Shown: positions 1-10,749 of the stretch, in pieces | Layout: each line of letters starts with the position of its first letter | Numbering within the stretch: position 1 is the stretch's first letter | Source of the DNA: Pholiota molesta | Taxonomy: Eukaryota > Basidiomycota > Agaricomycetes > Agaricales > Strophariaceae | DNA: 64,000 nt | NCBI GenBank assembly: GCA_014925825.1 | Contig: JACGCK010000008.1 | Coordinates: 1 to 64,000, forward strand | Reading direction: 5' to 3' | Position numbers and translations under genes: made by a program | Notes under the pieces: generated by a model | What the model was told of the DNA's origin: nothing | The model's database searches: none | Seen by the model: the letters and a program-made list of their open reading frames with translations, nothing else

Positions 1-447
1 AGTCGGAAAGCAAGCGTCCATTCTGGATCGGCTTCCAATTCTCGTCGTAAATCCAACCATGCGCCAAGTAAATGCCCAATGCGACAGTACGGGGAATCAA
101 CTGTTTCTTGACGAGCATATGAAGGCAGCAACAACGTCGAATGATTTCTGCCCATTCCGGGTTTCCACAGACAACTCGGACATGATATACAGCTCCGTGA
201 CTGCCAGTCCAAGCTGTGGCTCGTCCAGTATCTTTTGAATCACAGTAATAGCATCGTCTTCGTTTCGAGCAATGATACGTGAGTAGAGTATAGGGCGGAC
301 AATATCGTGGAAGCGGCGATTTCCCAGGGCCAAAGCGCGCAGAGTATGTGGAGCAGAGCGCAATGGAATGAATGAGGCTATGAGGGGAAAGAGCTCTGGA
401 GGAACTGTAGAGGGTGGCATTGACTTAATGAGATCTGGATAGTACAA
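1..447 (-). CDS. F-box-like protein, 5' part, cut by left edge
   Basis: The N-terminus contains PPELFPLIASFIPL followed by NRRFHDIVRPILYS, the F-box-like opening typical of the large agaric family. Members are thought to act as substrate adaptors of SCF ubiquitin ligases, but that role is not established for this group. The frame closes near position 124. There, one extra C in the CC run (minus strand) joins it to a second open frame reading VALGIYLAHGWIYDENWKP, which runs to the window edge and resembles the region that normally follows in this family. I therefore treat it as one gene with a one-base discrepancy. The start may be at 447 or at the next ATG, about 27 nt downstream. The C-terminal part lies outside the window. 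Confidence 0.6.
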
Positions 448-697
448 GGGCGTCGAAGGTGAAAGGACAATAATTGCCTTAGGGTAGGTCTGCTCATTGG
501 CATCTTACTCACGATAAGTATTAATGTAATTATTAAGCTAAAATTATTTAGGACTTCTCCCGTACGCAGTTGGATAGTCTCCGAAATGCGGTTGATGATG
601 AAGTTTAGATAAAGTCGATCAACTTTTGGACATCATGTATCGACTTAGGCACATTTGTTTTTGATATGTGCACATGTACATGACAACGAGTAGCATA

Positions 698-1369
698 CTA
701 ACATCACCCCCCCCTGGGCCACCCCGTCACATGGACCACTTGCTCGTAACTCAACATTGGCTGGCTCGTTCTCCACAATTTCTTGGGTACCGTTTTGAGT
801 AGCCTATCTTAATGCAACTATGGAACTTTTTGGTAAAAAATAGTCGGGAAGAGGTGGTCAACTTGACGGGGTCCAGTCACTCTTGCCGATGACGGCCGTG
901 TCGGACATGGAACTAGCACACAGCCACATAACTGAGTTGGCGAGCAATCTACAGGCGCTCTCAGCACTCTCAATGTTTTCTGGTCCATTTTCACAGCCAA
1001 GACAAGTGCGTCACCGTCGCAGAAATATTGTCCAAGCTGAAGCTTCGTTATCAACACCGACCATGTCCATAATGACTTTTCAACCTGCAAAGCAACGTCA
1101 TGCCCAGCTCACTTGTAGATTCTAATCACCTCCATCCCTTTTTTCCCCTTTGTGTGCATAATTAGTCCTTAGAACGTTGGGTAGCTGTTTTTCCAGCAAG
1201 AGAGCTGTAAGAGAGTTGCGCAAGAGCCGTCTTTTAATTTTTCAATATGCGCCAAGTACGCGCGCGTTTGATGCGTGCGTCGCTCAGGCGCTCGGAGTTC
1301 GAATGTAGGCTGTGACTGATGTGTGACCTGGTCCAAATGACGGGTGGCCCAGGGGGGGGGTGATGTTAG
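698..1369. mobile_element. Small TIR element (MITE-like)
   Basis: The ends are inverted copies of about 40 bp. The left end begins CTAACATCACCCCCCCTGGG and continues GCCACCCCGTCAcATGGACCA; the right end, 1328-1369, is its reverse complement with a few differences. A TA dinucleotide abuts both ends (696-697 and 1370-1371), as expected for a Tc1/mariner-type target duplication. No transposase frame lies inside the 672 bp, so it would be non-autonomous. The family is not recognised. Confidence 0.55.
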
Positions 1370-3985
1370 TAGACAGTGGACACTATTAGATCTGTAACTT
1401 GCTTCACGAGCTGTGGGTCCAAGGCGAATCAAATTTGTTTTACAGACTATTTCTGATTGATTGATCTCCGGGAGGATCGTGGCTGAGCGCTGAACACTGA
1501 GCGCTGTTGGAGCGCTGAGCGCTGATGTTGAATACAGTCGAACCCCTCATAGCCCATACCTTTCGGTGGACGGCTCAAGGTATGGGTTTTGAGAGGTTAT
1601 GGCTGAGGTATGCTAAAAATAGATGCATAAAATTCGACGAAACACAGTAATTTCAAGAGGCTTCTTGTCCAACCAGGACAGAACTACTGCCAAAATTCTT
1701 CAGTGTTGTACCAGATAGAGCCAGACAGCTGTTCTCAAGTTAATTGATTATTCTACAAACATCAAACCAGAAAAAAGACGTCATGCACCATTATCGAGCC
1801 TGATCAAGCCTGCCCTTGGGTCCCACTACAGAAATTCTGAATAAATCAGGAATTTTAGGAGCAAAAAACCGATTTCAAATCTTAGATTCAGAAAGCACCA
1901 AGCGTATTCCCATCGCTGAAAATAGCCGCCCACAAAATACCCCCAGATGCAATTCTCGCCCGGACGACCCACATAGCGCCCATGGGTTGATATCCATAAC
2001 TTGGGAACCTTCTTTCAAGGGTTGCCTGGCTGCATAGACGGCAGTCGGACGCGTCGAGACCGAAGGCGGCCGTGGTCTTAAAATTGCTGAGGATAGATAC
2101 TGCTCACTTGGAGAGACACCAGTAACTATTGGAGCATGTAGGCTATCTATGGTCATAAAGTACGGGTTCTCGTTGATCAGCCTGGGTTTTTTTGCGGAAG
2201 AGAAAGGTGTGTCGCCGAAGGCGATGCATTCATGATCAGAACTAACAATCCCATGTCGTATGGTGGACGACAAGCTTACGCCCTTGAGAAGATGCTGGTT
2301 GGATTCACGCACATGTATCCTTCCTTATACTGTATTTATCCTCGCATCGCCGGACTCAATATGCTAGATTATGGAACTATATTTCATACAACTAACGAAA
2401 GCCGCTGAGAGGCTACGCCAGTGCTTAGAGAAAGAATTAAGAATCGTACGTATGCATAACAGAATGACTCGGATGATGAAGGGGGAAGAGGTGGCATCTT
2501 CAGCGGAATACAAAGTCAACAACATTTAATGAATATCTAGGGCAGAGATTTGACAGATCATTCGTGAGCGGCGAGGCCCAGGACATGGCGGTGGCTTAGA
2601 AGATACGCAGAGTGCGTACCAGGTCGCGCTTGGACATAAAGAGCTGCGAGCTGCGATTCAGGGTATGTTTGAGCCCGGTAAACGACGAGGGCGTGGCGGT
2701 TCCGAGCACAGCGCATGGATGGCGTCGCCTTGCCGAGGTCAGGGCAGGAATGCTCTCAAGTAGTCGGCCGTCCTGGCGTCGTTGTACTATTGGCGATGCC
2801 CCAGAAACATGTGTGTGCCTGCGTCGTCGTTCTGATTCTCGCTTTCGAGAGGCGCCCCAGGTCCCATGTCGCCCGTTATGCCCCAGGGAACAGTGAGCAT
2901 GCGCAGCCAACGTAAGATCGAAGCGAACAATGCAATTCCACGGGAGATCTACACACACCCTGGCGCCAAGTTTCCCCGTAACACAACAGCCTGATCAGCG
3001 ACATCGTCCCATCGCCAGACATCGTGGTATTCCCTTAGATATCAGCCTTGGGGAGGGCTCTCGGGACGCCATTAATTGGCCTTTGACGTGTTGAGGATGG
3101 TATGAGAAGATCCGTTGTAGTCGTTGGGAGTGACCCCGTCTGTACATCGACCTCGGTTGGTGGCTAGGACCTAGTTAGAAAGACTGAAAGGCAGAAGCTT
3201 CGGGATTTCGATGGTCAACGAGTTCGGAGGATATGTTGGAGCTACAACAGTCTGACAAGTGGAGGTTCGTATTCTAATCGAAAGCGGGGAGTGAAGATGT
3301 ACCCTTGATGTAGCCTCTGAGGTTCGTTCGTCACCTGCACGTCCATCAGTGTGGGTTAAAGAAAATTCAACGAATACGTACTTAAAATACAAGGACCATC
3401 GAGCTCCAGCAGGCTGCATCATCTTCTTCATATATCCAGAAATGCAGTATGTAGGGACCGCGGTATCGGCACAAACTACTTACTTGGGTATACCTATTTT
3501 AATGAACAACTTGAGAACCAGATTAGGGAACTGTGCTGATATGACATGGTAAGCACTTAGCATATGAAAAACAGACGGAAAGATGTACGCATGCGAGGGT
3601 GGACACACCGAGCTTCTGGTATATACCATACGTGCTAATAGCTCAAAGAAATTTTAATGAACACCCACTGGCCAAGAACACATCGACCGCAGACTAGTAG
3701 CGAGACCACACAGGCGGTGAGACCGTATCGAGAAAGGAAAGCGAGTATATTGCAGGTGTATGTGGGGTGCTTGGTATCGTAATGCCCTATGTAATGCACA
3801 ATGAGCGTGGACAGAGTGAGGACGGAGGGTCGATACGTACGACGTAGTGGCTTCCTATATGTCACCTGCAGTCATATTTCAGGAATCCATTCCATGGTGT
3901 AGTAAAGAAAGACATCCTGAAGGCCAACGTGGACAATCTACAAACGTGCCGGACTGATGATCGCTGGGATACGTAGCGCATCGGT
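1370..3985. other. No recognisable gene; short repeats and a hairpin
   Basis: No reading frame here shows a recognisable domain or a consistent exon chain. The longest, on the minus strand at 1875-2312, has no familiar motif. Positions 1482-1530 hold four imperfect copies of CTGAGCGCTGA. Positions 1540-1598 form an imperfect hairpin with a perfect core, CCCATACCTT (1553-1562) against AAGGTATGGG (1577-1586). The rest looks like decayed, non-coding sequence. Confidence 0.4.
1540..1598. repeat. Imperfect hairpin, 10-bp perfect core
   Basis: Arms CCCATACCTT and AAGGTATGGG are separated by 14 nt. Outside them, AACCCCTCATAG pairs loosely with TTTTGAGAGGTT. This could be a remnant of the ends of a TIR transposon; its function is unknown. 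Confidence 0.35.
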
Positions 3986-4799
3986 TTGAGTTTCCCAGTG
4001 AAGGCCTTCGGCGCGCTGCGGAGTTTGAATTACGATCACCGCAAGCCAATCTCAAGTTTGAGTCCATTCCCCTCCCTCGGACGACCGCGCACAGTGCACT
4101 GGCAGTCGCTAGTCAGCGCTGCTCAGCTTCAGTGCCCAACGTCCAACATCCAACGTCCGACATTTAGCCCTTTCATTTACTCCATAGCTACAATGTCGTT
4201 GCTCAGCGCCATTGCCCAGTACCAGTGCACCCGTGCAGTTCTACTCTACCCCACCTAACCGCGTGCTAACGCGCGCTCTTGCTTCTTGCTTCACCCATTT
4301 CATCTGATGTAGCGCGTCTACCCGACCACCAGAATTCACATACATTGCCGACTCTTTAACAAGGTCGGCGAGATAACAAGTCTTGGAACAGTCTTCATCT
4401 CCGCACGTCCACGCATCTTTCTTCAAGGCCTCAAACTAGGGGGTGAGGTATCCCATCCTCCTCCCTCGCACGACCATACACATTGCACTGGCACTCAGCA
4501 TCAGCGTCCGACCCTCAGCCCTTCCTTTCAGCCGACGTCGCTTCTCATGCACCGCCTAATGCGTGCTATCATCCCATGATCCTTCCGCCGTTGTTCTCCC
4601 CTTCACCCACTTCATCCGATGTACATGTTTATTCAGCCACCATTAAAGCTTGAATCAACATTCTCCGTACAGCGCGTTTTAGCCTGTCCTTCTTCATGCT
4701 TGTCGCATTCGCAAGTCTCGATTTGACTTGGCTATGCTGCTTTTCCTATCTGTCCGGCTTCTTCCTCCCCACCAATACCACGAACTCGGCTGTCCTGCG
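3986..4799 (+). repeat. Duplicated 5' flank of the ATP3-like pseudogene, copy A
   Basis: This stretch resembles 42685-43160 in the same order, for example GCGGAGTTTGAATtACGATC and CCCCTCCCTCGcACGACCGC. It lies directly upstream of the ATP3-derived fragment, so it is probably the old promoter, leader and presequence region duplicated with that gene. No intact presequence frame remains. Confidence 0.5.
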
Positions 4800-5967
4800 T
4801 TAGATCCAGTTCCGTCTCTCAAGTATAGCAAGAACGTCGAAGAATTCACCAAGGTCTGACACATTCTGTCTTGTAGGGGACGTCTGGCTGACTGTACAAT
4901 GCTCCAGTCGATGAAAATGATTGCGTCCAGCAAGTTTGCTGGAGTATGAGGGTGAACTTATGCTGGAAGATGATTGAGGGGAGGGGGTAGCTGTTGGGGG
5001 TGGATATAAGAAAGGGATGGAGTTTCAGGAATTGAAAGAAAGCCTTGGCGAAGCCAGGCTGAGATGGGTTGCGGGATAGGGATGACGGTGAATTTTCTTG
5101 AAGGTCGACAGGTCGGAGAGGCATACGGTGGTGCCAACGACTCCGAGGGTGCGTGCGTTTTCAACCTTATACGTATTTCTGTCATGCTGACGCAGCATCG
5201 AGCAGAGACTCTCACCCACGTCCCGACTCCCTTCTGACAAGCTCCAACAAGCGCCTGCGACAATGGTCTGTGGATGGTACTGACCGACTACGAGGACTCT
5301 CCTCTCGCTGGTGTTAATTCGAACGATACCACCCGTCGATGCTGACTCATTCCTTGTCATTGGTGCCAAGGTTCAGCTTCTCAGTATTGCTGGACCTAGC
5401 TAGCAGCAGCCCACCTTCAACCAAATCGGCCGTTGACACCCCTACGTTTGCTGATGCTATTACCAACCTAATCATCCAGAAGAATGCCAAGTACGAATCG
5501 GTTGCGCTTGTGTCCAAGAACAACTTTATCTGTGGTCTATCGTATGAGCCTACCGTGATGGAGGTCAAGGGTGAGGAGATCTGCAAGGAGAGGAGTACGT
5601 GATAATGTCCAGCCATTCATTCGCGCTAAAATTTTTGATAATCATTCTGTTGCGGTACAGACGTCGTCAAGGTCTACCAAAATGAGGAGAGCTCTCTTCG
5701 GCCAATGTCATTACGCCTTTGTTACTGAGGGTCGCACCTATGAGCAGAGCGCTCGGTGCGTAGGAGATCTTCAAGGAGAGCAGTACGTGATGGCGTCCAG
5801 CCACTCATTTATTTGCGCTAAAATTTTCAATGATCGTTCTTTTGCAGTACAGACGTCTTCGAGGTTTACAAAAACGAGGATGAGGAAACCAAGGACTTCG
5901 TCGAGCTACAGTCAACGCCGTTTACGCTGTTGTCACTGAGGGTACCTTTGAGCAGAGTGCTCGGTGC
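4800..5967 (+). pseudogene. ATP3-like pseudogene, copy A (F1-ATPase gamma subunit)
   Basis: Degraded copy of the nuclear gene for the gamma (rotor) subunit of mitochondrial F1Fo ATP synthase. Pieces can be read in order across several frames: KNVEEFTK (4828-4852), then after an intron SMKMIASSKFAG (4900-4940), matching the N-terminal helix of the gamma subunit (family pattern KNxxKITKxMKMIAxxK). Further on come SDKLQQA-like text near 5240, FADAITNLIIQKNAKYESVA near 5450-5510, and MEVKGEEICKE near 5560-5590. The segment carrying the intron GTACGTGAT...TACAG and KVYQNED is present twice in tandem (5594-5700 and 5790-5890). The final EQSAR match is near 5955. Stops, frameshifts and the internal duplication show it is not functional. 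The intact parent gene is not in this window. Confidence 0.7.
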
Positions 5968-6130
5968 GTCTACTATAATATCCTTCCAAATTCCTACCCC
6001 GTTGAACGCTCATTTATGCGCCGATTTCTGACTCCAGTTGCCATGCATCAGCGCCGAAATAACCCGAAAACTATCGAAGAACAGCACTGAAACGACCTTT
6101 CTTCTGGATGAGTTACCAGTTGTATTCCCT

Positions 6131-6460
6131 ATACAGCCCTAGACGATGTCCTTCCTCGATAACGGCGCGCATGCACTGATGACCCCCGAATAATGGGTGG
6201 CGTGGGCTACAAGGCGCCAATCTGGTCACAATCTCGCGACCGACGGCTCGTTGTCCAGCGCTGCTTGTTCTCAGGGCCAAACATAAACTTCGTAGACTGG
6301 AAAGAGGAGGGGCAGTGTTCAGGTATACATTCGCAATTGTAACTTACTATCTTCAGCTCCACGTACGAGGAGATAACGATGGGTCCAGGCGTTATGTGGG
6401 GCGAGAGCGGGGAACGTGGAACGCACGCGCATGGAGACCAGCCCGCCATGAACCATCAGA
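6131..6460 (+). repeat. Dispersed gene fragment, copy 1
   Basis: About 300 bp that match the reverse strand of 15592-15875 throughout. Shared landmarks are GACGATG...CCTCGATaACGGCG, NINFVD in translation, an intron beginning GGTATWCATT and ending TTCAG/TTTAG, and GGGTCCAGGCGyTA. The first 35 bp also occur at 42645-42680. The parent protein is not recognised; this copy is interrupted by stops. Confidence 0.5.
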
Positions 6461-7097
6461 TATAACGACTACTGCTGGATCTTTAAAAGGGGGCGATCCG
6501 TTTAATCTGGGTCCAGTTTCGCTCAATTTACCTCCACATATCTCTCGACGACCGAAGTATGATAGCTTCCATTCACTAAGTATGCGTAATCCAGTCGTTT
6601 TCACCAGAACCATTCTGGACTGATCATCTATCAGGATGAGTGATGGATTGCCTCCGTCGTTTTGAAGATTGTTTCCTGTTCTTGTATGGATATTTGCAAA
6701 CTTCGGTGGCTTACTCTTGCTGCAGACTTGGAGGAGACCACCATCTCCGTCGTGCTGGAGGCTTGACCTTCTGACCTCGATAGACGATGACAGAATGCTG
6801 TATGTGATGTCCTAGTCTGCTCATAAGTTACTAAAATTGATCGGCAGAAAAACTCGCTGGGTAGACTGATCAGTGTCCTGTTCCTTTATGAAGGCAAGAC
6901 ACGCGTAGCTCGTTTGTGGATTGAAGATATTCTCAGCGGGGTACGTGTCGTTGATAGATCCATTTACAAAGTACGGAAGCGGAAATTGTAACGGAAGGAA
7001 TACTGAAGCAATGAGCAATGCTTTTAAAGCGACACATACACAATTGGCCAAGAGAAACTGAGAATATACCGATATGTCTGTAGCAAGCATAATTAGC

Positions 7098-8773
7098 CTA
7101 AGCCGTATCCATATTGACATCCTGATCATTGATATGTTCCTCCTTTTTATCTTCCTCCTCATATCGAACCGTGATATAGCACCAGGCTCCGCGTTCATCA
7201 TCCTTTGTAGATGGCCCAAATACCCATTTCGTTTTGGCAGGAAAATAGTAGCTGCATCGGTAGTCACAGGAAGAGAACGAACACTTAAGCGTGATAAATT
7301 CAGGTGTTGTTTTCAGAATATTGAAGATCCGAATGCGGTGGCAGGTAGGGCACTGGGGTACAATGTGTTCACCCATTGGGCGCAGAATAGGATGGGTCCA
7401 TTTGAAGGTGGTGTAGGAATCAGCCTTATACTGGACAACATCCGTATGCGCTCCCAGGATTTGGTTATCTCGGAGGAGATGCTTCAGCGTCTTTCTATCG
7501 TAGATGAAGTGGTTGAGCCCGAGTTCGTTGAAGAACCTGAAGGTCAATGAAGGCAGCAAATTCGGTTGCGTAAATGCGAGTACGTTTCCGAACACCTTCC
7601 TAAGCATAGAGTTGGATGATATGAAAAATACGACGAAATAACTACTCACTCCTTCGCAAAAGCTTTTAGTTGTGATTCAGCAAAGACAGTAAGGGCGCCG
7701 CAGGTCATGAGATTCAAGATATTATATGGGCTTCGTTGTAAAACTGTTCTAAAATCCGCTGAGAAAAGAGTGTCAAGAAGCTGCGAGAATAGAAGTTAGA
7801 TCTTCGAGAGTGAAAATAGAGAAGACATTTGCACCTTTTTGACCGGGACTTCAGCGCCGTTTCCTGGAGCAATGTGGAGATGACCATTTGTTGGATCTGA
7901 ATGAGTGCTCAAAAATACCATGAACCTGGCGCAACTGCAAGAAGAATAATCAGTATTGGGAGTAAAGAATTATCGACACCACTTACTCCCGAAATTCTCC
8001 TTCCGTGAAGAACCTAATCAAGTCTCCGAGCCGTTTTTCAAAATCTTTGCAGCCCGACTTTTTAGAGAAATCGAAATCGATATCGAAGGAAACTAAATTT
8101 CCATCCATCCAGGGTACTAAATAATGGTAAAGGGAGGGTACCGGAGTCTCTGATGCCTTGATACCCTGGAGACGAATGGAAATTATGGCAAGAGGGACAG
8201 TTATGATCTTTGGCCAGAATTCCCTTGTGCTTGTTTTGTTTAAGAGGGTGTGAGGCTAGTTTTATGTTAGCGCAGGTCGAGGAATACGAAAGGGAAACGT
8301 ACATATGGAATTTTGGGCGTCTTCCAGAGGAAACATTTCGGACATATGAAATCAATATCTTCCCCTTCATCTCCTTTGCCCAGTGTTACGCAATCGTCGC
8401 AGAGAGCACAAAAATTACACTCGGAGCAAAAGACGAGGTTTCCCCCATCCTTGCACCCACTACACCACTGAGATATATTCAGTGACTGGGTCATAAAAGT
8501 CGACTAAGTATGACTCACACCCATTTCATTCCTTTTCTCCGTCGAGATTGTCAAATTTAAAATATTTATTCCGCTTTCCTGGCCAGAGAAAGAAACGATT
8601 CTTGGAAGCGAAGTGGATTGAACGGGGCTGTTCGATGTTGAAGGCTCCGGTATTGCGCAAGAAGCAGAGGCGTCCACAGTTCCTACATTGGATCTGCGAA
8701 TATCATTTTTATGTCTCGAAGAGCGCCTCAGGGTGTTATTTGTAGCATGATCAAGAGGTTCAGAACAAGGCAT
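7098..8773 (-). CDS. PHD-like zinc-finger protein of an expanded agaric family
   Basis: Six exons join in frame into about 479 aa with no break. Exon 1 (8773 to about 8519) is basic and low-complexity (RRSSRHKN). Exon 2 carries a PHD-like zinc module, WCSGCKDGGNLVFCSEC followed by CALCDDC and FICPKC. Exon 3 reads through FWPKIITVPLAIISIRL to DLIRFFTEGEFR. Exons 4-5 contain RFMVFLSTHSDPTNG and HIAPGNGAEVP, a pattern I associate with a lineage-expanded family of unknown role in mushroom genomes. Exon 6 ends with a CPTC...CSFSSCDYRC zinc ribbon and an acidic tail. The introns are 33-60 nt; the first is unusually short. Chromatin or DNA binding is possible but is inference only. The exon chain itself is well supported. 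Confidence 0.75.
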
Positions 8774-10749
8774 TGACTCAGAGGTTCAAAGAGGATTACT
8801 GTCGTGGCAGAGCTAATAATGAGCCCCAATTACTGCACAATCACGGTTTGTATTAAGTACATACCGTTGTATTTAATTTTTTTTATCGTTTTGTGCCCAT
8901 GTGTCATGTGACATGTTGAACTTCAAGTTATGGCGTCCTCAACTACACCGGGTAGCCGGCACGTCTACGTCCATCCGCTGCCACCCTCCGCTCCTTCAGC
9001 TCCCTCTTTGTGGCTTCCACGACGACGGACAAGCCAACACCACCACCTGTGCCTAGCCACACTGCAAGTAATGGCTTGAGTAACGAACAAACCCCATGCT
9101 CGTCCCCCGCCGCCGTCGCTTTCCTATTGGCTTTCACGACGAGGGACAAGGACAGGCGTGTTAGCGCTCGTTCGTCGGTCGACGCTCACTATGGAAAGCA
9201 CTGGCAATGCCACGTTACCACCGACCACATCGCCCACGGCGGCCCACTTGCGAACCATGGCGGCCAGGGAGCCCGGCCATCCATCCGCTGCCACCCTCAA
9301 CAATGCCCTGCTTCCGTCGTGGGTTGATCCGTCGAACGCCTTTCACTTCTATGTCTCTGTCTACTACGCCTTTCCATTCGAGATGGAAAGAAGGTGACAG
9401 CAACAATGACGCCTTCGATCGCGAAGACGATCAATTGCCACCAACGCAGTATGATGTCGTCGACCCACCAGCAGCCACCAGCCAGCATCTCAACATCGCC
9501 TGAGCGTGGTCTCTCCTGTGCATCTGGTACTGACACTTATCTATCCGCGACGGCCCACCCGTGGGCAACGGCGGCCACGTCACCGACCGTCCTCACCGCC
9601 CATGACGTTCTACCTTAAGGTGACAAGCCCCTCCCATGCTCAGCTGCTATCATGTTGACAAACGAGCAGTGCTAGTTTGTCTGTATGTGTGGCGCCACCC
9701 ATCTCACAGCCGCCTCTCAACGACGGACGAGCCTCAATACACATCCACGAGCTTCAGCTCTCTCTCTGCATTTCCGCGACAACCGGCGAACCTCAACTCC
9801 TACGCCAGTGCCTCATCTCACTGCAAGTAACGCACCCCGCCCATTGTCTCTCGCTGCTGCGGAAGCAAGCTCGCCTAAGGACTGCGAGCATGAAGTGGCC
9901 TCTCAATGGCCGACTGTTTCGCGTCGTAGGCTCATCCTGGGTTCATCGCTCCGGAACGAGCTCTACGCTTGTTTGCGTTCACTAGCTTCCTGTCTTTCTG
10001 CTCGACCACTCAGCCACATCACCCTTATATCTGGAATGCATTCAGCATTGACCAATAATGCCCGAGCCCACGTCGATTACTGAAAACACTTTGCAGTCAC
10101 CGCCTCCAGGACAACCTGCCAAGCTGTTGGTTGAGCTTGCGAGGCACAGGCTACGTGTACCTTGGGTCGGGCATGGTACGTTTTGCCTACTTTGGCCCTC
10201 CCTGTTGTTTCCAGCCCCAATATACTAACATTTTCCCATTCGGCAGCCATTGTTCGCCGCCCATCGCTCAAATTTCAAATTGCACATATTAAGCTTCAAG
10301 CTAGCTTTGATCCTTGCGCACATATCATCCGACGCGGCATTATACCTCTATCTAGTTGCTCCTCCTAACTCGAATATAATATCCACTCCTTCCCTTGTTC
10401 TTGTCGCCCACTCAACGGGCCAAACACCTCCTTCCTTCAATATCTCCTCCAATGATGAACACTCGATACAGGAGGAGGCATCGAGGACGAGTTGAAAGAC
10501 ACAAGAAACGCAACATGATGGTACCTTCTGGGTGGTTCTCGGTGTTTTGCACATTTCGAACGGATGCGGCTTAGTTTGGAGCGAACTGTGGTATGTTCCA
10601 TCCTTCCCATCTCACTCCGTTGTTGGTTGATCTGATATACTCGCTCCAGTGACAAGTCAGGCACGGGACATATAGCACTCGTCGGTCAAGCCGCGAAGCG
10701 AAATATTTACAGTTGTAATACATGAATAAAATATCAGCTACTTCGACAT
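8774..10749. other. GC-biased stretch without a supported gene
   Basis: From about 8930 to 10080 the plus strand is open in several overlapping frames because it is rich in CCA/GCC/ACG triplets. None of these frames shows a domain, and the same words recur in different frames (TTCACGACGAGGGACAAG near 9137 resembles TTCCACGACGACGGACAAG near 9015). I read it as decayed repetitive sequence. 10080-10749 is more A+T rich and serves as the 3' flank of the A-T-R gene. Confidence 0.45.

Noticed and set aside
6821..7267. 148-codon minus-strand open frame overlapping the end of the PHD-like gene
   Set aside because: It overlaps the last exon of a well-supported gene in another frame and then runs through its 3' flank; no family features.
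8943..10083. Overlapping plus- and minus-strand open frames of 60-130 codons
   Set aside because: All result from GC-rich triplet composition; no domain, no consistent exon chain, and the same words occur in several frames.
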